Shown here: one piece after another, positions 37,543 to 49,214 of the stretch
Layout of the letters: every line of letters starts with the position of its first letter
How positions within the stretch are numbered: position 1 is the first letter of the stretch
NCBI GenBank assembly: GCA_020809705.1
Contig: CP085827.1
Location: 6,758,001 to 6,822,000 of the forward strand
Direction: 5' to 3'
Length of the DNA: 64,000 nt
Origin: Calonectria ilicicola
Lineage: Eukaryota > Ascomycota > Sordariomycetes > Hypocreales > Nectriaceae
Translations under genes and position numbers: made by a program
The notes under the pieces: generated by a model
Seen by the model: the letters and a program-made list of their open reading frames with translations, nothing else
The model's database searches: none
What the model was told of the DNA's origin: nothing

Positions 37543-38339
37543 CGACGCGCAGAGGAGCTCAAAGGCTGCTTAACCGATTACCGTTGTTTGATAGCATCCG
37601 CAAGAAAGAGAGAATTGGTACCGACAAGAGTGCACACCCATTAATTTTTTTTGTTTGATTGTCCTCCCACCCTAGCCATAATTGGGTGGAGTACTTCCCC
37701 GCACCCTCAAATATCTCCACATCCACCGCTAAGGATGAGGAGCTTCAGCTGGTCTTGGGTGGATGCAATGAATAACAACATGTTAATTGTTGAGGGTTTG
37801 AGTCGGAGTGGAAGCCAGTGAATTCTCTTTCTATCTCTTTCTATCTCTGTCTCTCGCTCTATCTATCACTGTTTTTTTTTTCCTTTTCATTTTTTGACCA
37901 AGCTCTAGGCTAGAATAAGAAGTATTTGTGTTGTGCTTGGAGGCTTCGTGGATCAGTCGTGTCGTGATACAAAGTGACTCCTTTAAAAAGAGCATGAACT
38001 AAGTCATTTGCCAGCGATTAAAATGATTTTCATGACATGATCCCTTCATTGAAAAATCTTGTAAACGTTGACCTTTGAATTCCGCCGACAAATGCGCCAA
38101 GTGCCTCTCTCCACCTGTGACACCAACATTAAAGACTTGATTCAAAAAGTTCATATGCTGGATGCATTGGTGTAGTAGCTTGAGAGGAATAGCTAGGCGC
38201 TGGGTCCAATAATTCTGGAGTCATGAGAGCCCGCGCAAAAATTGGTTTCCCTAACTTGCCGCTTTTTGCCATCTAGGTTCTAAGATCGGTCAGACAAAAC
38301 CGATCGCGGACAGATTAGAGTTCTTGGACGGACCCAAAA
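37543..38339. other. Intergenic with pyrimidine microsatellite
   Basis: This lies between two minus-strand genes. It contains the CT-rich simple repeat listed separately and no gene. Confidence 0.6.
37826..37880 (+). repeat. CT-rich simple repeat
   Basis: Imperfect units of TTCTATCTC/TCTATC and related hexamers are followed by a T run. Confidence 0.75.
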
Positions 38340-39257
38340 TTACATAAAGACTTTTCCAAATGCTTCGCCCAGACCACTTTCGTTTAGCCAAGCCTCCAAA
38401 GCCTTCATATCGCTGCGGTTGGCTCTTTCTCCTCGCCTCTCCCCAACAATATCTGTGATTTCTTGCATGTCTTTGAACGCCCGTTTAATGTTTGGTCCTG
38501 TCTCTCGGTACCGCTCGCTGACCTTTTTATGATGAGAAGGAATGTCGCCCCAGCTCTCGGTCTTGATAAATTTCATGAAATCGTCAATAGCAAGGGATTT
38601 TCCTTCAAGGCATAAGATGCCTGGCTTCCCAGCCAAAAGAAATCCCGTCAGACCATAATTGGGAGCGTAAGTCACAAAGTCATCTCGTTTTGATCGCGTG
38701 CTGATTGATGGAAAATAGAACCACACCCGGGTTATCGATACATCTTCACCCGATACATCGGTTGTGACTATTCGCCGTGATTCTTTCAAGTGTTTCAATG
38801 CTGCCTCTTTGACGTATTCAATGACGGTCAAAATGTCTTCCTTCGGGATTTCCGAATTTAGCTGGGCTATCTCGCCTTTGCTCATCCAAGGTGGCTGTTG
38901 TATTCTAACCTTGACTGGTGGTGGCTCCATATTCAAGTCTACCTCTCGATTGTTTTCTTGAGATACCAACGGAACTGACAGGTTGAGTTGTAAGGATTTT
39001 GTTTCGTCTGCAGGGCTGTCGGTCTCTTCAGAAGGGTTGAGATTGAGAGTCATGTTTATGCATGTCTCAGAAAAGCTTGGCATGACCTCTTGGTCACTCT
39101 CACACCAATATCTTAGAGTCTCTATCAACTGAGAGAAGGTGGCTTCAATGGAGATCGCATTATCTGAGGCATACATAGCCATCAGAAGGTCAATTTGCCC
39201 AAGTTGTAGAACCATGAACTCTTTGGACAAACCGTGAGAGTGTTTTGTTTCAACCAT
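38340..39257 (-). CDS. RWD domain plus DUF1115 (PRP3 C-terminal-like) protein, RWDD2-like
   Basis: A single exon of 305 aa. The N-terminal RWD-like region begins QLGQIDLLMAMYASDN and carries alternating strands (INMTLNLNP, LQLNLSVPL, VKVRIQQPPWMSKGEI). It ends with the helix EDILTVIEYVKEAALKHL. The C-terminal part matches the DUF1115/PRP3 C-terminal pattern: RVWFYFPSISTRSKRDDFVTYA, LTGFLLAGKPGILCLEG, and the helix DDFMKFIKTESWGDIPSHHKK. The combination is that of the RWDD2 family, which is widespread in eukaryotes and poorly characterised. The start is the first ATG, and an upstream in-frame TTG is not used. The protein is intact and its role unknown. Confidence 0.85.
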   Translation of the reverse strand: MVETKHSHGLSKEFMVLQLGQIDLLMAMYASDNAISIEATFSQLIETLRYWCESDQEVMPSFSETCINMTLNLNPSEETDSPADETKSLQLNLSVPLVSQENNREVDLNMEPPPVKVRIQQPPWMSKGEIAQLNSEIPKEDILTVIEYVKEAALKHLKESRRIVTTDVSGEDVSITRVWFYFPSISTRSKRDDFVTYAPNYGLTGFLLAGKPGILCLEGKSLAIDDFMKFIKTESWGDIPSHHKKVSERYRETGPNIKRAFKDMQEITDIVGERRGERANRSDMKALEAWLNESGLGEAFGKVFM

Positions 39258-42245
39258 GATAACTGTCAAAATAAATTAGCGCCAGCATAGGTAGAAGTTT
39301 CAGCAATCTCGCGTGACTTTTCACGTATCTTGCTGTCGAGAGCGCGTCCAAACCAATGCTTGAGATAATTAGGTCGAGACCTCCTTAAGCAAATGGTGGA
39401 CTTTGCGATGTCACGTGGTTTTTTGCTTTTTCATTTTTCATTTTTCACTGTCACGTGTTGGGAAGTGGTCGTCGATTGGCACTCACCCTAGGCCTCTTTC
39501 CCTCTTTGCCTCTTTGAGAAGATGATGATTTTGGATCTTCCGGCTCTTTCGGCTTTGTGCTTCACTTTTATTGTGACTCTGATGATATAAGCGTGTCTAA
39601 TATCACCTATGATAACGCGCCAGTGCGTCATATGTGTGTCGCATAGTAGGCTGATCGCAAACTAATGGTCGATGATTGCTCATAGTGGGTGGGTGGATGG
39701 GGGGTTAGTTCGCACAGACCACTAAATGATTGACAAAGTTGTTGATGGGTTGCAATTTGCAATGATCCTATGAGCTCGGATAACACCGCCTTAGTGTCTC
39801 TAGTATAGCCAAAATGCAGAGAATTTTTTACTAGCAAATGAATCGAATGAGTAGGAAAGAAAGTACAAGATTCTGGCTCACTAATAAAGAGCTGTGAGAA
39901 CAGATCTACCTGAGGTCTTGAATCAGCGCCACAATCAGCCACAAGCAAGACTTTGTGGCGTTCAAGGCACCACCATAATTTGAAAGTGTAAATTCAAAAA
40001 GGCGTGTAGTTAGATATTGATACAAATAGCCATGTGACTATTTATAATTCCATGTATATTTGTTGGATCATCCATGTAGCTGTTGCAAAAGCGACAACGC
40101 AGAAACACCACCTGACACGGGCATATTTCTTTATCAAATGTTCATCTGGTGTTCAAAAAGCCTTGAAATTCTTCTTTCTTTCTTTCTTGCGAAAACCGAG
40201 CTGTTGTTATGCACCACACCTTGTAACGTTGTCGTGGCATCGTTTCATTTTTTATTTTTCATACAGGATGCGACTCCAACCCAGATTCCTCCTGCAACCC
40301 AGAAACAACTCCCTAGCGGTTCACACAAAGCCGCTGGACATTTTGAGATTTGTGCAACTGCTGACTCCGTCCCCACCACAAATTGCCCAGGGGGCTGAAG
40401 AAGAGAAAGGAGCCCTACAGTCCTCTACGTGGGAGACGTTCGTGTTGGCCGTGTGTTCATCTGTGTTGCAAGCTGATGACTCATTTCTATTTCACTCACC
40501 AGCTCCTGTTGCAAACCACAACAGAGCTAACAGACGACGCCCGCCCTGGCTGAAAATGGGAGCGTGATGTTGGACAAAACATTGACCGAAGCAACGAGAA
40601 AAAAAGTCTAGATCATCTACGGCCTCAATTACTAACCATGCTAAGAAAGCAATGTGACCTTTCTTTACCCTCGCTGACTATCTTATCCTTTGTCGGCCTA
40701 TTGCACCTTTATTGCACAGACGGTTATAACTAAATCACACGATCTGATCAAGCCCTTACATTTATGGTCATGAGACTAAAGAATATTGATCACAGCTACG
40801 CAGGCTAAATACACATTTGCTCATCGGAATCGAGACCCATTCCGTGAGTTACCTGTTGCATTGAGCTGCTGGGTGGGCTCTCCCCTCTGGCTGCTTTTTG
40901 AAGCACTCCGAGACTCCAGGCGCATCCTACGGGCAAATCTTTTGTAAAATTTCTGGTTTCTGAGCAAATATTATTGGGTATTTGCATTGGTTAAGAGCGC
41001 GGAATGTTTCCCTAGCATTGGATAAACTGTGACGTTAGTTGCAATACCACCAGGATCTCTGCAGGCGCTCCGTTCCCATTGAGCACCCTGCTTCCAGAAA
41101 CGCCTCAAAGTCATGAATGCCGAGAATCCAATATTTCGTATAGACATGGGGATTTCGCAATTTAAAGAATCGATAGTCTGACTCCAAGCCCACATGCATG
41201 TAACTCGACTCGTAAACGATGCATCTGAACCGGCGGAGCGTAGCATCGAAGTCTCAATGCTACACGTCAGCGACAGACACGAATCTAGCGGCCGGATAGG
41301 CTGCGTAACCACTGCGCGCTTGGGCATGCTTCGCCGTCATAAATTACGTCCTTCATTAGGGAAAAGTAAGCTTACCGATTGGCTTTGAGCGTTGCGACCG
41401 TCAATGTCACATTTTCGCTCCACACGGGCGCAACCAAATGTTGGCGCTCGATACGAAAACCTTTTCATTGGGCAACTTACAAAGGTCACGGGCCCACACC
41501 ACCAAACTGCAAGGGGGACCAGCACGGGTGAGAGGAGCGGATATGCGGGACAGCATAGCACTTGGCAAATTAGCCGGTATTTGATGGAGATGGGGTGTTT
41601 AGTAATGCAAAAAAGATGAATCACATCGAAGAACATGGCCAGAGAAACGATTGGCGTGTGATTTAATGGGAACTTGCCGACCTGAGACAAGACACCATCT
41701 TCTCTCAACCTAGACATCAGCGCCGGACCTACATACTGTACTTTTGCAGTAGCACTAACCAATATTCTAATCCTTTTTAATGCATCGCATACGTATGCTA
41801 CGCATTGTAGTAAGAACTTTGCGCGGTGGGACTCATTAGAATTGACAGGGCCGGGCACGTTCTTGACCTGTTTAGGCGGAGTGAGCGAATGACCTCCACT
41901 TAGTGGGGAGAAAAACTACATTTAGCTGAAGGATTGGATTCTCACACTGAATGTGAATAGTGCCAAAGAGCACAGCTACAGTTTTTGAGTTATCGTGCAA
42001 ATGCAAGTCTGATAAATTTACTACCTTGAATCTCTCCACCAAGCTATACCGCTTTTGTAGGCCAAAAAACACCCCCCTTGCCGCTCCCTTGTCTTGGTCA
42101 TTGGGCGGGAATATGTATGTCATGGATTTGAAGTGTCGGCTGAATCCTATAAATGCATGCTTGTCCTCATGGTTTTCGTATGTCTATTAAAAACACAACT
42201 ATCTTGAATCAACGTCATTCTCTTCACATAGGTCAAGCCAGCAAG
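39258..42245. other. 3-kb stretch without a supported gene
   Basis: Three moderately long frames (minus 39628-39948, plus 40034-40567, minus 41337-41858) have no recognisable motifs, no consistent splice partners and cysteine/aromatic-rich low-information sequence. The right end is the tyrosinase promoter. Confidence 0.5.
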
Positions 42246-43458
42246 ATGGCTCCCATCTTTCATTTTATCACACTCGCTCTCGCTCTAACTGGTCTGGCTG
42301 GAGCTAAAGTAACTCCGATCAAGCAGGATGGAGCAACACTTGTTAAACGCGAATGTTCATCCATTCGAACAGCTATGCCCTAGTAAGTTTCGTCTGACTA
42401 TTTTTCGGACTTGTTTGCATATTGACAGAAATTCGGAAAGGATCATTTCACAGACAATGAGAAATCCACTTACCTCGATGCTGTTGTTTGCTTGACCACA
42501 GCGGATAAAATAACTGATAATGAGCTGGCTGAGAATCTGTGGGATGAAATCCAATATAATCATATTTGGCAAACAAACTATATTCATTTTGTTGTAAGCT
42601 TTTTTATTCCAATAAACTAAACAAAGCGCCGAAGAAGGTACTAATCTAGTTTAACTATATTAGGGGCAATTTCTTCCTTGGCACCGGTACTTTGTCTATA
42701 TCTACCGAACCTTGCTTGAGTCCAAGTGTGGCTATATAGGCCCATTACCGTATGTACCAAGTTTTTTCTGCAAGTAACGCATCTAACTCAGTCATAGATA
42801 CTGGAATGAGATTTCCGATGCTGAGACTCTGACTAACATTGCTGATGCGTCAGTATTCCAGTCAGATGCGTTTGGCGGTGATGGTTTAAGCACTCTCAAC
42901 TGTATTAGTAATGGTCCTTTCGCAAATGTTACGCTGCACTGGACTGGAAACGGCACCACTGGTAATAATTGTATCAGTCGTGTTTTAAACCTCGCCAGAC
43001 TACAATGGGCTAGCCAATCCTATTTGGATGCCTGCTTTGCGTATTCGACATTTGCAGAGGCCTCAGATTGTTATGGCCAACAACCTCATGCTGCAGGACA
43101 TTCTGGTACTAGTGGAATCATGTCAGACACTTCTAGGAGCCCCGGTGATCCTATTTTCTTCCTTCACCATGCTTGGCTTGATGCCATGTGGTGGCAATGG
43201 CAAGAAGCTGACCTAGATACACGATTAACCGACATAGGTGGCAGCAATACTGTCTCTCAACAAATTCTGGACGATTCTGGTTGGGAAGCCGCTAGCCCTA
43301 GACTCACCGATTACAGTGGTGATCCTGGCAACACAACAACTCTCAACCATACCCTATACATGACAGGCCTTGCTGATAATGTTACAATCGGAGATGTTAT
43401 GGATATCCGTGCATACCCGCTCTGCATGATGTATATTTACAACACTACTCAGGGATAA
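42246..43458 (+). CDS. Secreted tyrosinase-domain protein (suspect first splice junction)
   Basis: Exons 42246-42382, 42429-42593, 42664-42749 and 42798-43458. A signal peptide (MAPIFHFITLALALTGLAGA) and a Kex2-like LVKR site begin the protein. CuA histidines are in QYNHIWQ, YIHFV and FLPWHRYF, the last formed by exons 2 and 3. CuB is PHAAGHSG and DPIFFLHHAWLDAMWWQWQ. Copper type-3 enzymes of this class oxidise phenols. Exons 2-4 join in frame, but exon 1 ends phase 2 at its only good donor (TA|GTAAGT) while exon 2 needs phase 0, so the natural join gives TAA. An alternative weak donor (after 42339, GTTAAA) restores frame but removes the conserved cysteine segment. Either a one-base lesion or unusual splicing is present. 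Confidence 0.82.
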
Positions 43459-44084
43459 TGAAATTCAAAAGATAATGTATTTGTCTATCATGTTTCGTTA
43501 TAAAGTTCTGGAGGGAGTAATGATGTGAGCAGGTGGTGCATTTTACGGGTACTTGCAGTACAATCAATAAGTTCTTTAGAAATTATTAAATATCATTTAG
43601 TGTCTTTAGTTAGATATTGCTTTCTTATTGTAGTATATAACGCTTTGGGTCACCTATTTTACTGTCTCTCCATCCTCCATTTATCAAGATGAGAGCTGTG
43701 GATTTTTGCTTAACCCTTGAACCAAGTATTGGTTAATAGCTCTGAATAACTAAAAGCCCGTCAAGTCTATCTTTTTACTCAACTAATAGCTACCCTAGGC
43801 AGATCAATGGCACTTATATCTGTAAATAAAAGAGAAGGATGAATTACTAAGGGTGTTGGGAGCATCGCCATTTTAAATCTTAGGTGTTCATATTCAACAA
43901 GTTGGTTTTTTAGGGCATCTCTGTTTGGAAGCTTGTTTAAGATCATGATGTACTAGTGATATCCATGGCCTCGACAAGATACAATACTTGTCACATTTAG
44001 CAAATATGATCAAGCAGAGAGTAGAACAGACAGAATACGGGATCATTAGGCCACAAGAAGGTGTCTGAATAATCACCTCTTATT
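43459..44084. other. AT-rich intergenic region
   Basis: No feature seen. Confidence 0.6.
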
Positions 44085-45147
44085 ACAAAGTGTCCGGCAG
44101 AATGCATTGCAAGAAATTGATCGCCAAGACGACCTTGCAGCTCGTTCTAAAATGCAAGAATTCTGCCGAAAGCTTGACCTAGCAGGATACTGCGTAAGTT
44201 GTTGGTCGTCGTCTAAGTGTTGATGGCGTACTTACTGAGATCAAGGTGGTATTTTTTCCCCTCCCAAATTTTCTCCCGCTTCGGTAAACTTGTCATATAC
44301 CTATACCTTGGTCATTGTCAACCCCCCAAAAGTGGACATAGGCAATTCATTTGCCCCCAGCGAGATGCTGGGCCTCGGCTAGGGTTTTGGGCCTTGTGAA
44401 CGATATAACATATGCTGGGCATTGGAGTGTTGTTGCTACGGCTGTAGATATGGACATCGTAGAGGCGGGCTCATTCAATTCGATGAGCAAATAACACTGG
44501 AGTCCTAGTTTGAAATCCCAAAGCGCATCCTTATCCGGAGCTCTTTTCACCTCCGAATCATTTTAAATCGACCAATTGTGTTCAGAACCATTACAGCCAA
44601 TGAAAGGCTTGATACAGCCATTGAACCTGTGCTCACTTGTCTCACGACTGCCGAGGAGTGTGGAGTTCATGTACGGCTACTTGGACAACAAATCTCAATA
44701 CCTGCGAGGCTTGGCTTGGTACGCGACGTATTGGCTAATAACGGCTAGCTTTGTTCAAGCGATTCGTTACATGCATGATCCGACACATACACTGGCACCT
44801 GGATGGAAGCGTCACTTGAAACGTGACATCAATTGTTTCTCAAATCTTGGAGCTACACGCGGTATGGCTTTACTAGGTCGTGATATTCTCAGGAAGTTAC
44901 TTGGTAAGTTCCACAACTTGAACAGATGGCGCCAATGCTAAGTCGCACAGATCAGTCTGAACTCCTATCCTACTTTGAAGCCCCCGAAACGTCAGTAAGC
45001 CACAATAATTTGCCGGGCGACCTCCTAAATACTTGGGACCCTAATGCCCATGACCACCATTTTCAAAATTCGGTTATACATGACCAACCAAATGCGAATT
45101 CCTTTGGCGAGGGAGCAATGTCATTTCCGCGGTACGCCCAAAGCTCG
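44085..45147 (+). pseudogene. Decayed gene, possibly a fungal transcription-factor domain remnant
   Basis: Coding-like fragments lie in order but in different frames. They are EIDRQDDLAARSKMQEFCR (about 44110-44190), then TANERLDTAIEPVLTCL (about 44580-44640), then YLDNKSQYLRGLAWYATYWL and the following helix-rich segment to LGRDILRKLLG (44676-44904). The last is an Asn/His-rich tail ending at 45147. Stops and frame changes separate them. The third fragment resembles the C-terminal part of fungal-specific transcription factor domains, but this is a weak likeness. An unrecognised multi-intron gene is the alternative. Confidence 0.35.
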
Positions 45148-45536
45148 TGAAATGCTGAATTACTCGATGCCACTGGAGGCATCATGCTACAAGGTAGCTC
45201 TGACTCCCAGAGCAAATATTTAGATTATGGAATCTGGATTCCAGGCTAAGTTTATGTAGAATATGTAACCGCTAATTTACTCAATTTCGTTCGTTTTTAT
45301 ATTGTGGTAGGTCCATGATTGTCACTGAATATTTATTGCAACGAAAAGCACTTTTGATTACTCAAATAATATCTAGTCCTCCCTTTTCCTTGACCTTTGG
45401 TTTACGCAGATCTATCACCTGATTCGGCCTCTCATCCTATCCTCTCAGCTTGAGGGTTGTAAACGAAAGTTACCTCATCCAGGATCTTTTTGTCTAATCA
45501 TAAAGCTGGTTGAGACGATAAAAAAAGGTGATGCCC

Positions 45537-45700
45537 GGAGGCTCGAAGCCTTGGAAGTCATGAAGGGCTGAAAAGCTTCTGTAGCAGGGAAATGGATTGT
45601 ATTGATGTGTATTGAAAGACGACGAAGCCAGGTTCAAAGGGCTGGCGGGGCCCTGATGTATCTACTCCGCTTCACGAGACTACCCGTCGCGTATCATCAA
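45537..45700 (+). repeat. Dispersed repeat, copy B
   Basis: Diverged partner of 30094-30235. The same ordered blocks are present, ending in GCTTCACGAGACTACCCGTCGCG. It overlaps or abuts the 3' end of the dehydrogenase pseudogene. Confidence 0.6.
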
Positions 45701-46880
45701 AAGTACGTTATTGTTCAATGTTTCGAACCTTAATTGGTTTAGCCAATGGGTCTGAAGCCGCGGAAAACGCCTTGATGCCTTCCTGCAGATGAAATCGGTG
45801 GGTGACAAGGGGTTTCCAGTCAATAAATCCTTCCATAACAAGTCCGATGGCCTTGGGATATGTATTATGATATCGATCTTGGAATCGAAAATCCATCTCT
45901 TTAGATGAAAGGTGCATAAAGGGAATATTTTGAAAATTCTTTTCACTCTCAATGATGAAAACTGAGGCCCCAAAGGCCGCTGCCTATTCTTTGTAAGCAT
46001 CAACTTATTGATTAGTTTGCCTTGGCATCTATGAGAAACTTACATAAATTGCAGCATGGATGCTAGACTCGACTCCGGTACACACTGGACGTTCTTCTAC
46101 CCCAAATAATCTACCATCTTTTGGCCAAGGACTCTTGGTTTATCTTCCCTGTCAGCTTGGACGGTGCGAACACGGGGGACTAGCTCTTTGGCTTTGGCGG
46201 CACGGTTTGCATCAATGTCAGTGATGACTATTGGGGCTGCCAAAAGAGTTACCAGACCAATGGGTCCAGCTCCGCAGATGACTAGTGCATCTCCAAGCTG
46301 GAGATTTGATCTGTCAATACTTGCGAGAGTCACTGAAAGCGATTCAAGGAGAGCACCTTCTTCAAAACTCAGCTGATTCGGCAACTGGTGCAGTCAAGCC
46401 TCTGGATGTATATGCTGTGATACGGGGGGGGTGGGGGGGTGGGGGGGTTGAAAAAAACACAACATCGGGGCAAGCATTACATCGCCCTGTCCGGCGGTGG
46501 TAGCAAGGGGCTTGGAACAAGGGATGCCACACTCAAGTGCGACTCTGTCGCCTTCACGCACGCGCACATCAACTCTTACATATCTACCAACCAAGGCCAA
46601 AATTCAAGCACGTATCGGGTTCGAATTTTGTGACATCTTTGCCAGTTTTGATCACCGCGCCTGCGCTTTCATGGTCCGGCCGGTTCTCGCCGCAGACCAC
46701 CATGTCGCCAATGTGACCGTGTTTCTAGAAGTGGACATCTTATCCACAGATTCCTGTCGCACGAACACGAATCAAACACTCAGTGGGGCCTGGCTCTGTT
46801 TTGCTTCGAGAAGGTGCAGATCATGAGCTGGGTTTGTCTGAACCGCAAGATTCTGCGGCTTTGCTGCAAGACTTCAGTGA
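45700..46880 (-). pseudogene. Sorbitol/L-arabinitol dehydrogenase-like (zinc MDR family) pseudogene
   Basis: Read on the minus strand, homology is continuous but broken. The N-terminal part has VRATGICG, then a stop where the GSDVHFWKHG motif is expected (G*DVHF*KHG), then HIGDMVVCGENRPDHESAGAVIKTGKDVTKF. A further stop and frame shift precede DRVALECGIPCSKP. A G-rich expansion (46424-46447) disrupts the next part. The Rossmann half is clear: LSFEEGALLESLSVTLASI, ALVICGAGPIGLVTLLA (with a deletion before PIVITDIDANRAAKAKELVP). After another frame change come ECTGVESSIHAAIYAA and KEMDFRFQDRYHNTYPKAI, ending AFSAASDPLAKPIKV. At least three stops and several frameshifts mean no functional protein. 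A live enzyme of this kind would oxidise a polyol with NAD. Confidence 0.9.
46424..46447 (+). repeat. Poly-G tract G8-T-G7-T-G7
   Basis: Three long G runs separated by single T residues lie inside the dehydrogenase pseudogene, with strong G-quadruplex potential on the plus strand. Confidence 0.85.
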
Positions 46881-48167
46881 CGGACGCTATTGATTCAAAG
46901 AAATTCTTAGTGCTGATTGAAAAAAAAAAAATCACATCTGATGGATTTTGATATCTCTAATACTTTTCACTCACCATTCATTGGCGTGTTCAAGGCGTGT
47001 TAGTGATTTATTAGCATGCACTTACTCGGTTATTCTTCCACCTTGTTATATTGGAGATGCTCACAGTCATTACGAACCAGCCCCACATTAACCGCCTCAG
47101 AGGAAGCCCCAAACGGTTCCCAATGTGGGGGGACTTGTGTATTATTGCGCAGACAAAGCGAGGGAGGTTCGGAGCCACTCCGAGGCACCGGGATGCATCC
47201 CAAAGCAAAACATGAGGTTGGAGGGGAGTTTCAAGCTCCGACGGGATCTCCGCGTTTTTGGGGAAGAGTTAGAGATAGACATTCACGGTGATGGACCTTT
47301 ACAGTGATCCATACAAGAAGGTTTGCTTGCCTGGGTCATTATATCAACTAAAAAAATTTCACTCTGAATCCTTTTTTATATAGACTTCACCGGTTTCCCT
47401 TTTGAAGAAAGCCCTGAAGGAAATCTCGAATTTTTAAGCATGCTTTCTCGTGCATCAGGCAAACCCAAATTTATTAGATGTCCGCACATCTAATGACGAT
47501 TTGTGCTGAGCAATTTCATCATTTCTACAAAAGGGCAACTGCTTTTGTATGCATCTCGCATGTACCATTTTATTGCTGGAGTGGCACCGTTGGTAGAGTG
47601 GGGTTTCCTGACCAACACAATGCAGCGTGTTGATTGATGTCACAACGCAGTCGCGGGGCAGGTACCGCGAGACCTGCTAAAACTGACAGAAAAAAAAAAG
47701 AAATGGTGCGCGCAAGTCATTTATGTGTAAATAACTACGCAACCTATTTCCTAGCGATACGAACTCATATAACTACTTCTTTGTTTTTGTGTGTTTTGAT
47801 CTCTTTTAAACAAAACAGCAATGAAAGTGCATCTCGGTTGGGCAGCTTGTGGAGATGTTGTTTTTGGTCAGCAACCCCTGTTTCTAATTAGTGGGACCTA
47901 TGGAAAGTAGCACCACCACATAATCCCCAAAATCCTATACTGCTGCAAACGACAAATAAATTTTTTTATGCTCAACAATTTAAAGCCGAAGGTTGGTAGT
48001 TTGAGCAGTGCCTGGTGGGATCCACTGCGCCACAGACCATCCAGGTGGTGGCGCATGGCAAACGAATCGGCATGAGTCACGGCGATTAGTCAGTCCACCA
48101 CCGAAACAGACCTTTTCTGATCCCTATACTTGAATGGCAGCTCTCTTCCATTTCATTTCTCAGCCAA
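46881..48167. other. Intergenic region
   Basis: Nothing coding is recognised. AT-rich with short A runs. The right end is the promoter of the MBL-fold gene. Confidence 0.6.
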
Positions 48168-49214
48168 ATGAAGGCCAAGTTAAATATATCTACGCGCCAG
48201 ATTTTCTCTACTTTAAGTCTCGCTATGACTAAGAAACCCGTCTTCGCAATCCCACTCCCTCGGTCACCGCGATCTGAAGTGCTTGAGTGGCGCCTCCCAA
48301 AGCCCTACAATCATTTTGTGTTGATAGGAAAGTCTCGTGCCGCATGGCATACATCCTTCATAATCCCTCAACTAAATCTTCTGCTTGATGCCGGGCTCTG
48401 CATTAACAGTTTACGACCGAAACATATCTTCCTCACCCATGGACACAACGACCACACTCTGCTGGCACCTGCCTTTGTCAAACGCGAGGACCCGCCTGAT
48501 ATCTTTTGTCCCTCTGAGATGAGCAGAGTCTTCGACGATTTTATTCTCGCCAATACCATGCTCAACCTTGGTGGGCTAATCAGTCCGCACGATGATGCGC
48601 CACCTGGCCCAGAGGCAAACAACCCTCGCCCGAAGAATGAAAATGGAAACCAGGAACGGACCAGAAACGCATGGCTCAACACACACGTAACACATCCTGT
48701 TTCTCCTGGCGATGTCGTTCCTTTAAGAAGAATCAAGAATGTGACGGCTACTGTTTTCGATTGCGACCATAGCGTCCCATGTGTGGGCTATGTTTTTAGC
48801 GTCATTTCCAATCGTTTGAAGCCTGAGTACACTTCGCTATCTGGGCCTAATATCAAAGCACTGCGTCAGTCCGGCACTAAAATCACCAATGAACATTCTA
48901 CACCTGTATTCGCCTTCCTAGGCGATACCACAGCTAAAACCTTAGCTGATGATCCAGAATGGCTTCGTAACGGTATCCCTGTCGTCATTACGGAATGCAG
49001 CTTTCTTTACGAAGAGCATAAAATTCAAGCGGATAAAACGAAGCATACCATATGGAGTGATTTAGAAGCCGTTATACGCAAATGGCCCAAGACAACCTTC
49101 GTTCTCATGCATTTTAGCCTCCGATACACAGATGAGATGGTGAAAAGGTTTTTCAAGGAAATGGAGAACCCACCAAAAAATATTGTTGTCTGGGTAGATG
49201 GTGAGGACATGTAA
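48168..49214 (+). CDS. Metallo-beta-lactamase-fold hydrolase (RNase Z-like)
   Basis: A single exon of 348 aa (329 aa if the second ATG at 48225 is used). The metal-binding motif is THGHNDHT (HxHxDH type). It follows NLLLDAGLCINSLRPKHIFL, the usual strand-turn before the motif. Later metal ligands fit ATVFDCDHSVPCVGYVF, as in the tRNase Z family, then FAFLGDTTA (the aspartate strand) and the final histidine in FVLMHFSLRYTDEMV. The order matches RNase Z-like/ElaC-type MBL proteins. The region preceding the second ATG could be a targeting peptide (KLNISTRQIFSTLSLA). No flexible-arm GP motif was recognised, so tRNA 3' processing is possible but not certain. The frame is intact. Confidence 0.85.
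   Translation: MKAKLNISTRQIFSTLSLAMTKKPVFAIPLPRSPRSEVLEWRLPKPYNHFVLIGKSRAAWHTSFIIPQLNLLLDAGLCINSLRPKHIFLTHGHNDHTLLAPAFVKREDPPDIFCPSEMSRVFDDFILANTMLNLGGLISPHDDAPPGPEANNPRPKNENGNQERTRNAWLNTHVTHPVSPGDVVPLRRIKNVTATVFDCDHSVPCVGYVFSVISNRLKPEYTSLSGPNIKALRQSGTKITNEHSTPVFAFLGDTTAKTLADDPEWLRNGIPVVITECSFLYEEHKIQADKTKHTIWSDLEAVIRKWPKTTFVLMHFSLRYTDEMVKRFFKEMENPPKNIVVWVDGEDM

Noticed and set aside
40034..40567. 177-codon plus-strand frame
   Set aside because: No domain or start context. Contains simple TTTC-rich stretches and looks like chance.
41337..41858. 173-codon minus-strand frame
   Set aside because: No domain, no splice partners, cysteine/aromatic-rich low-information sequence.
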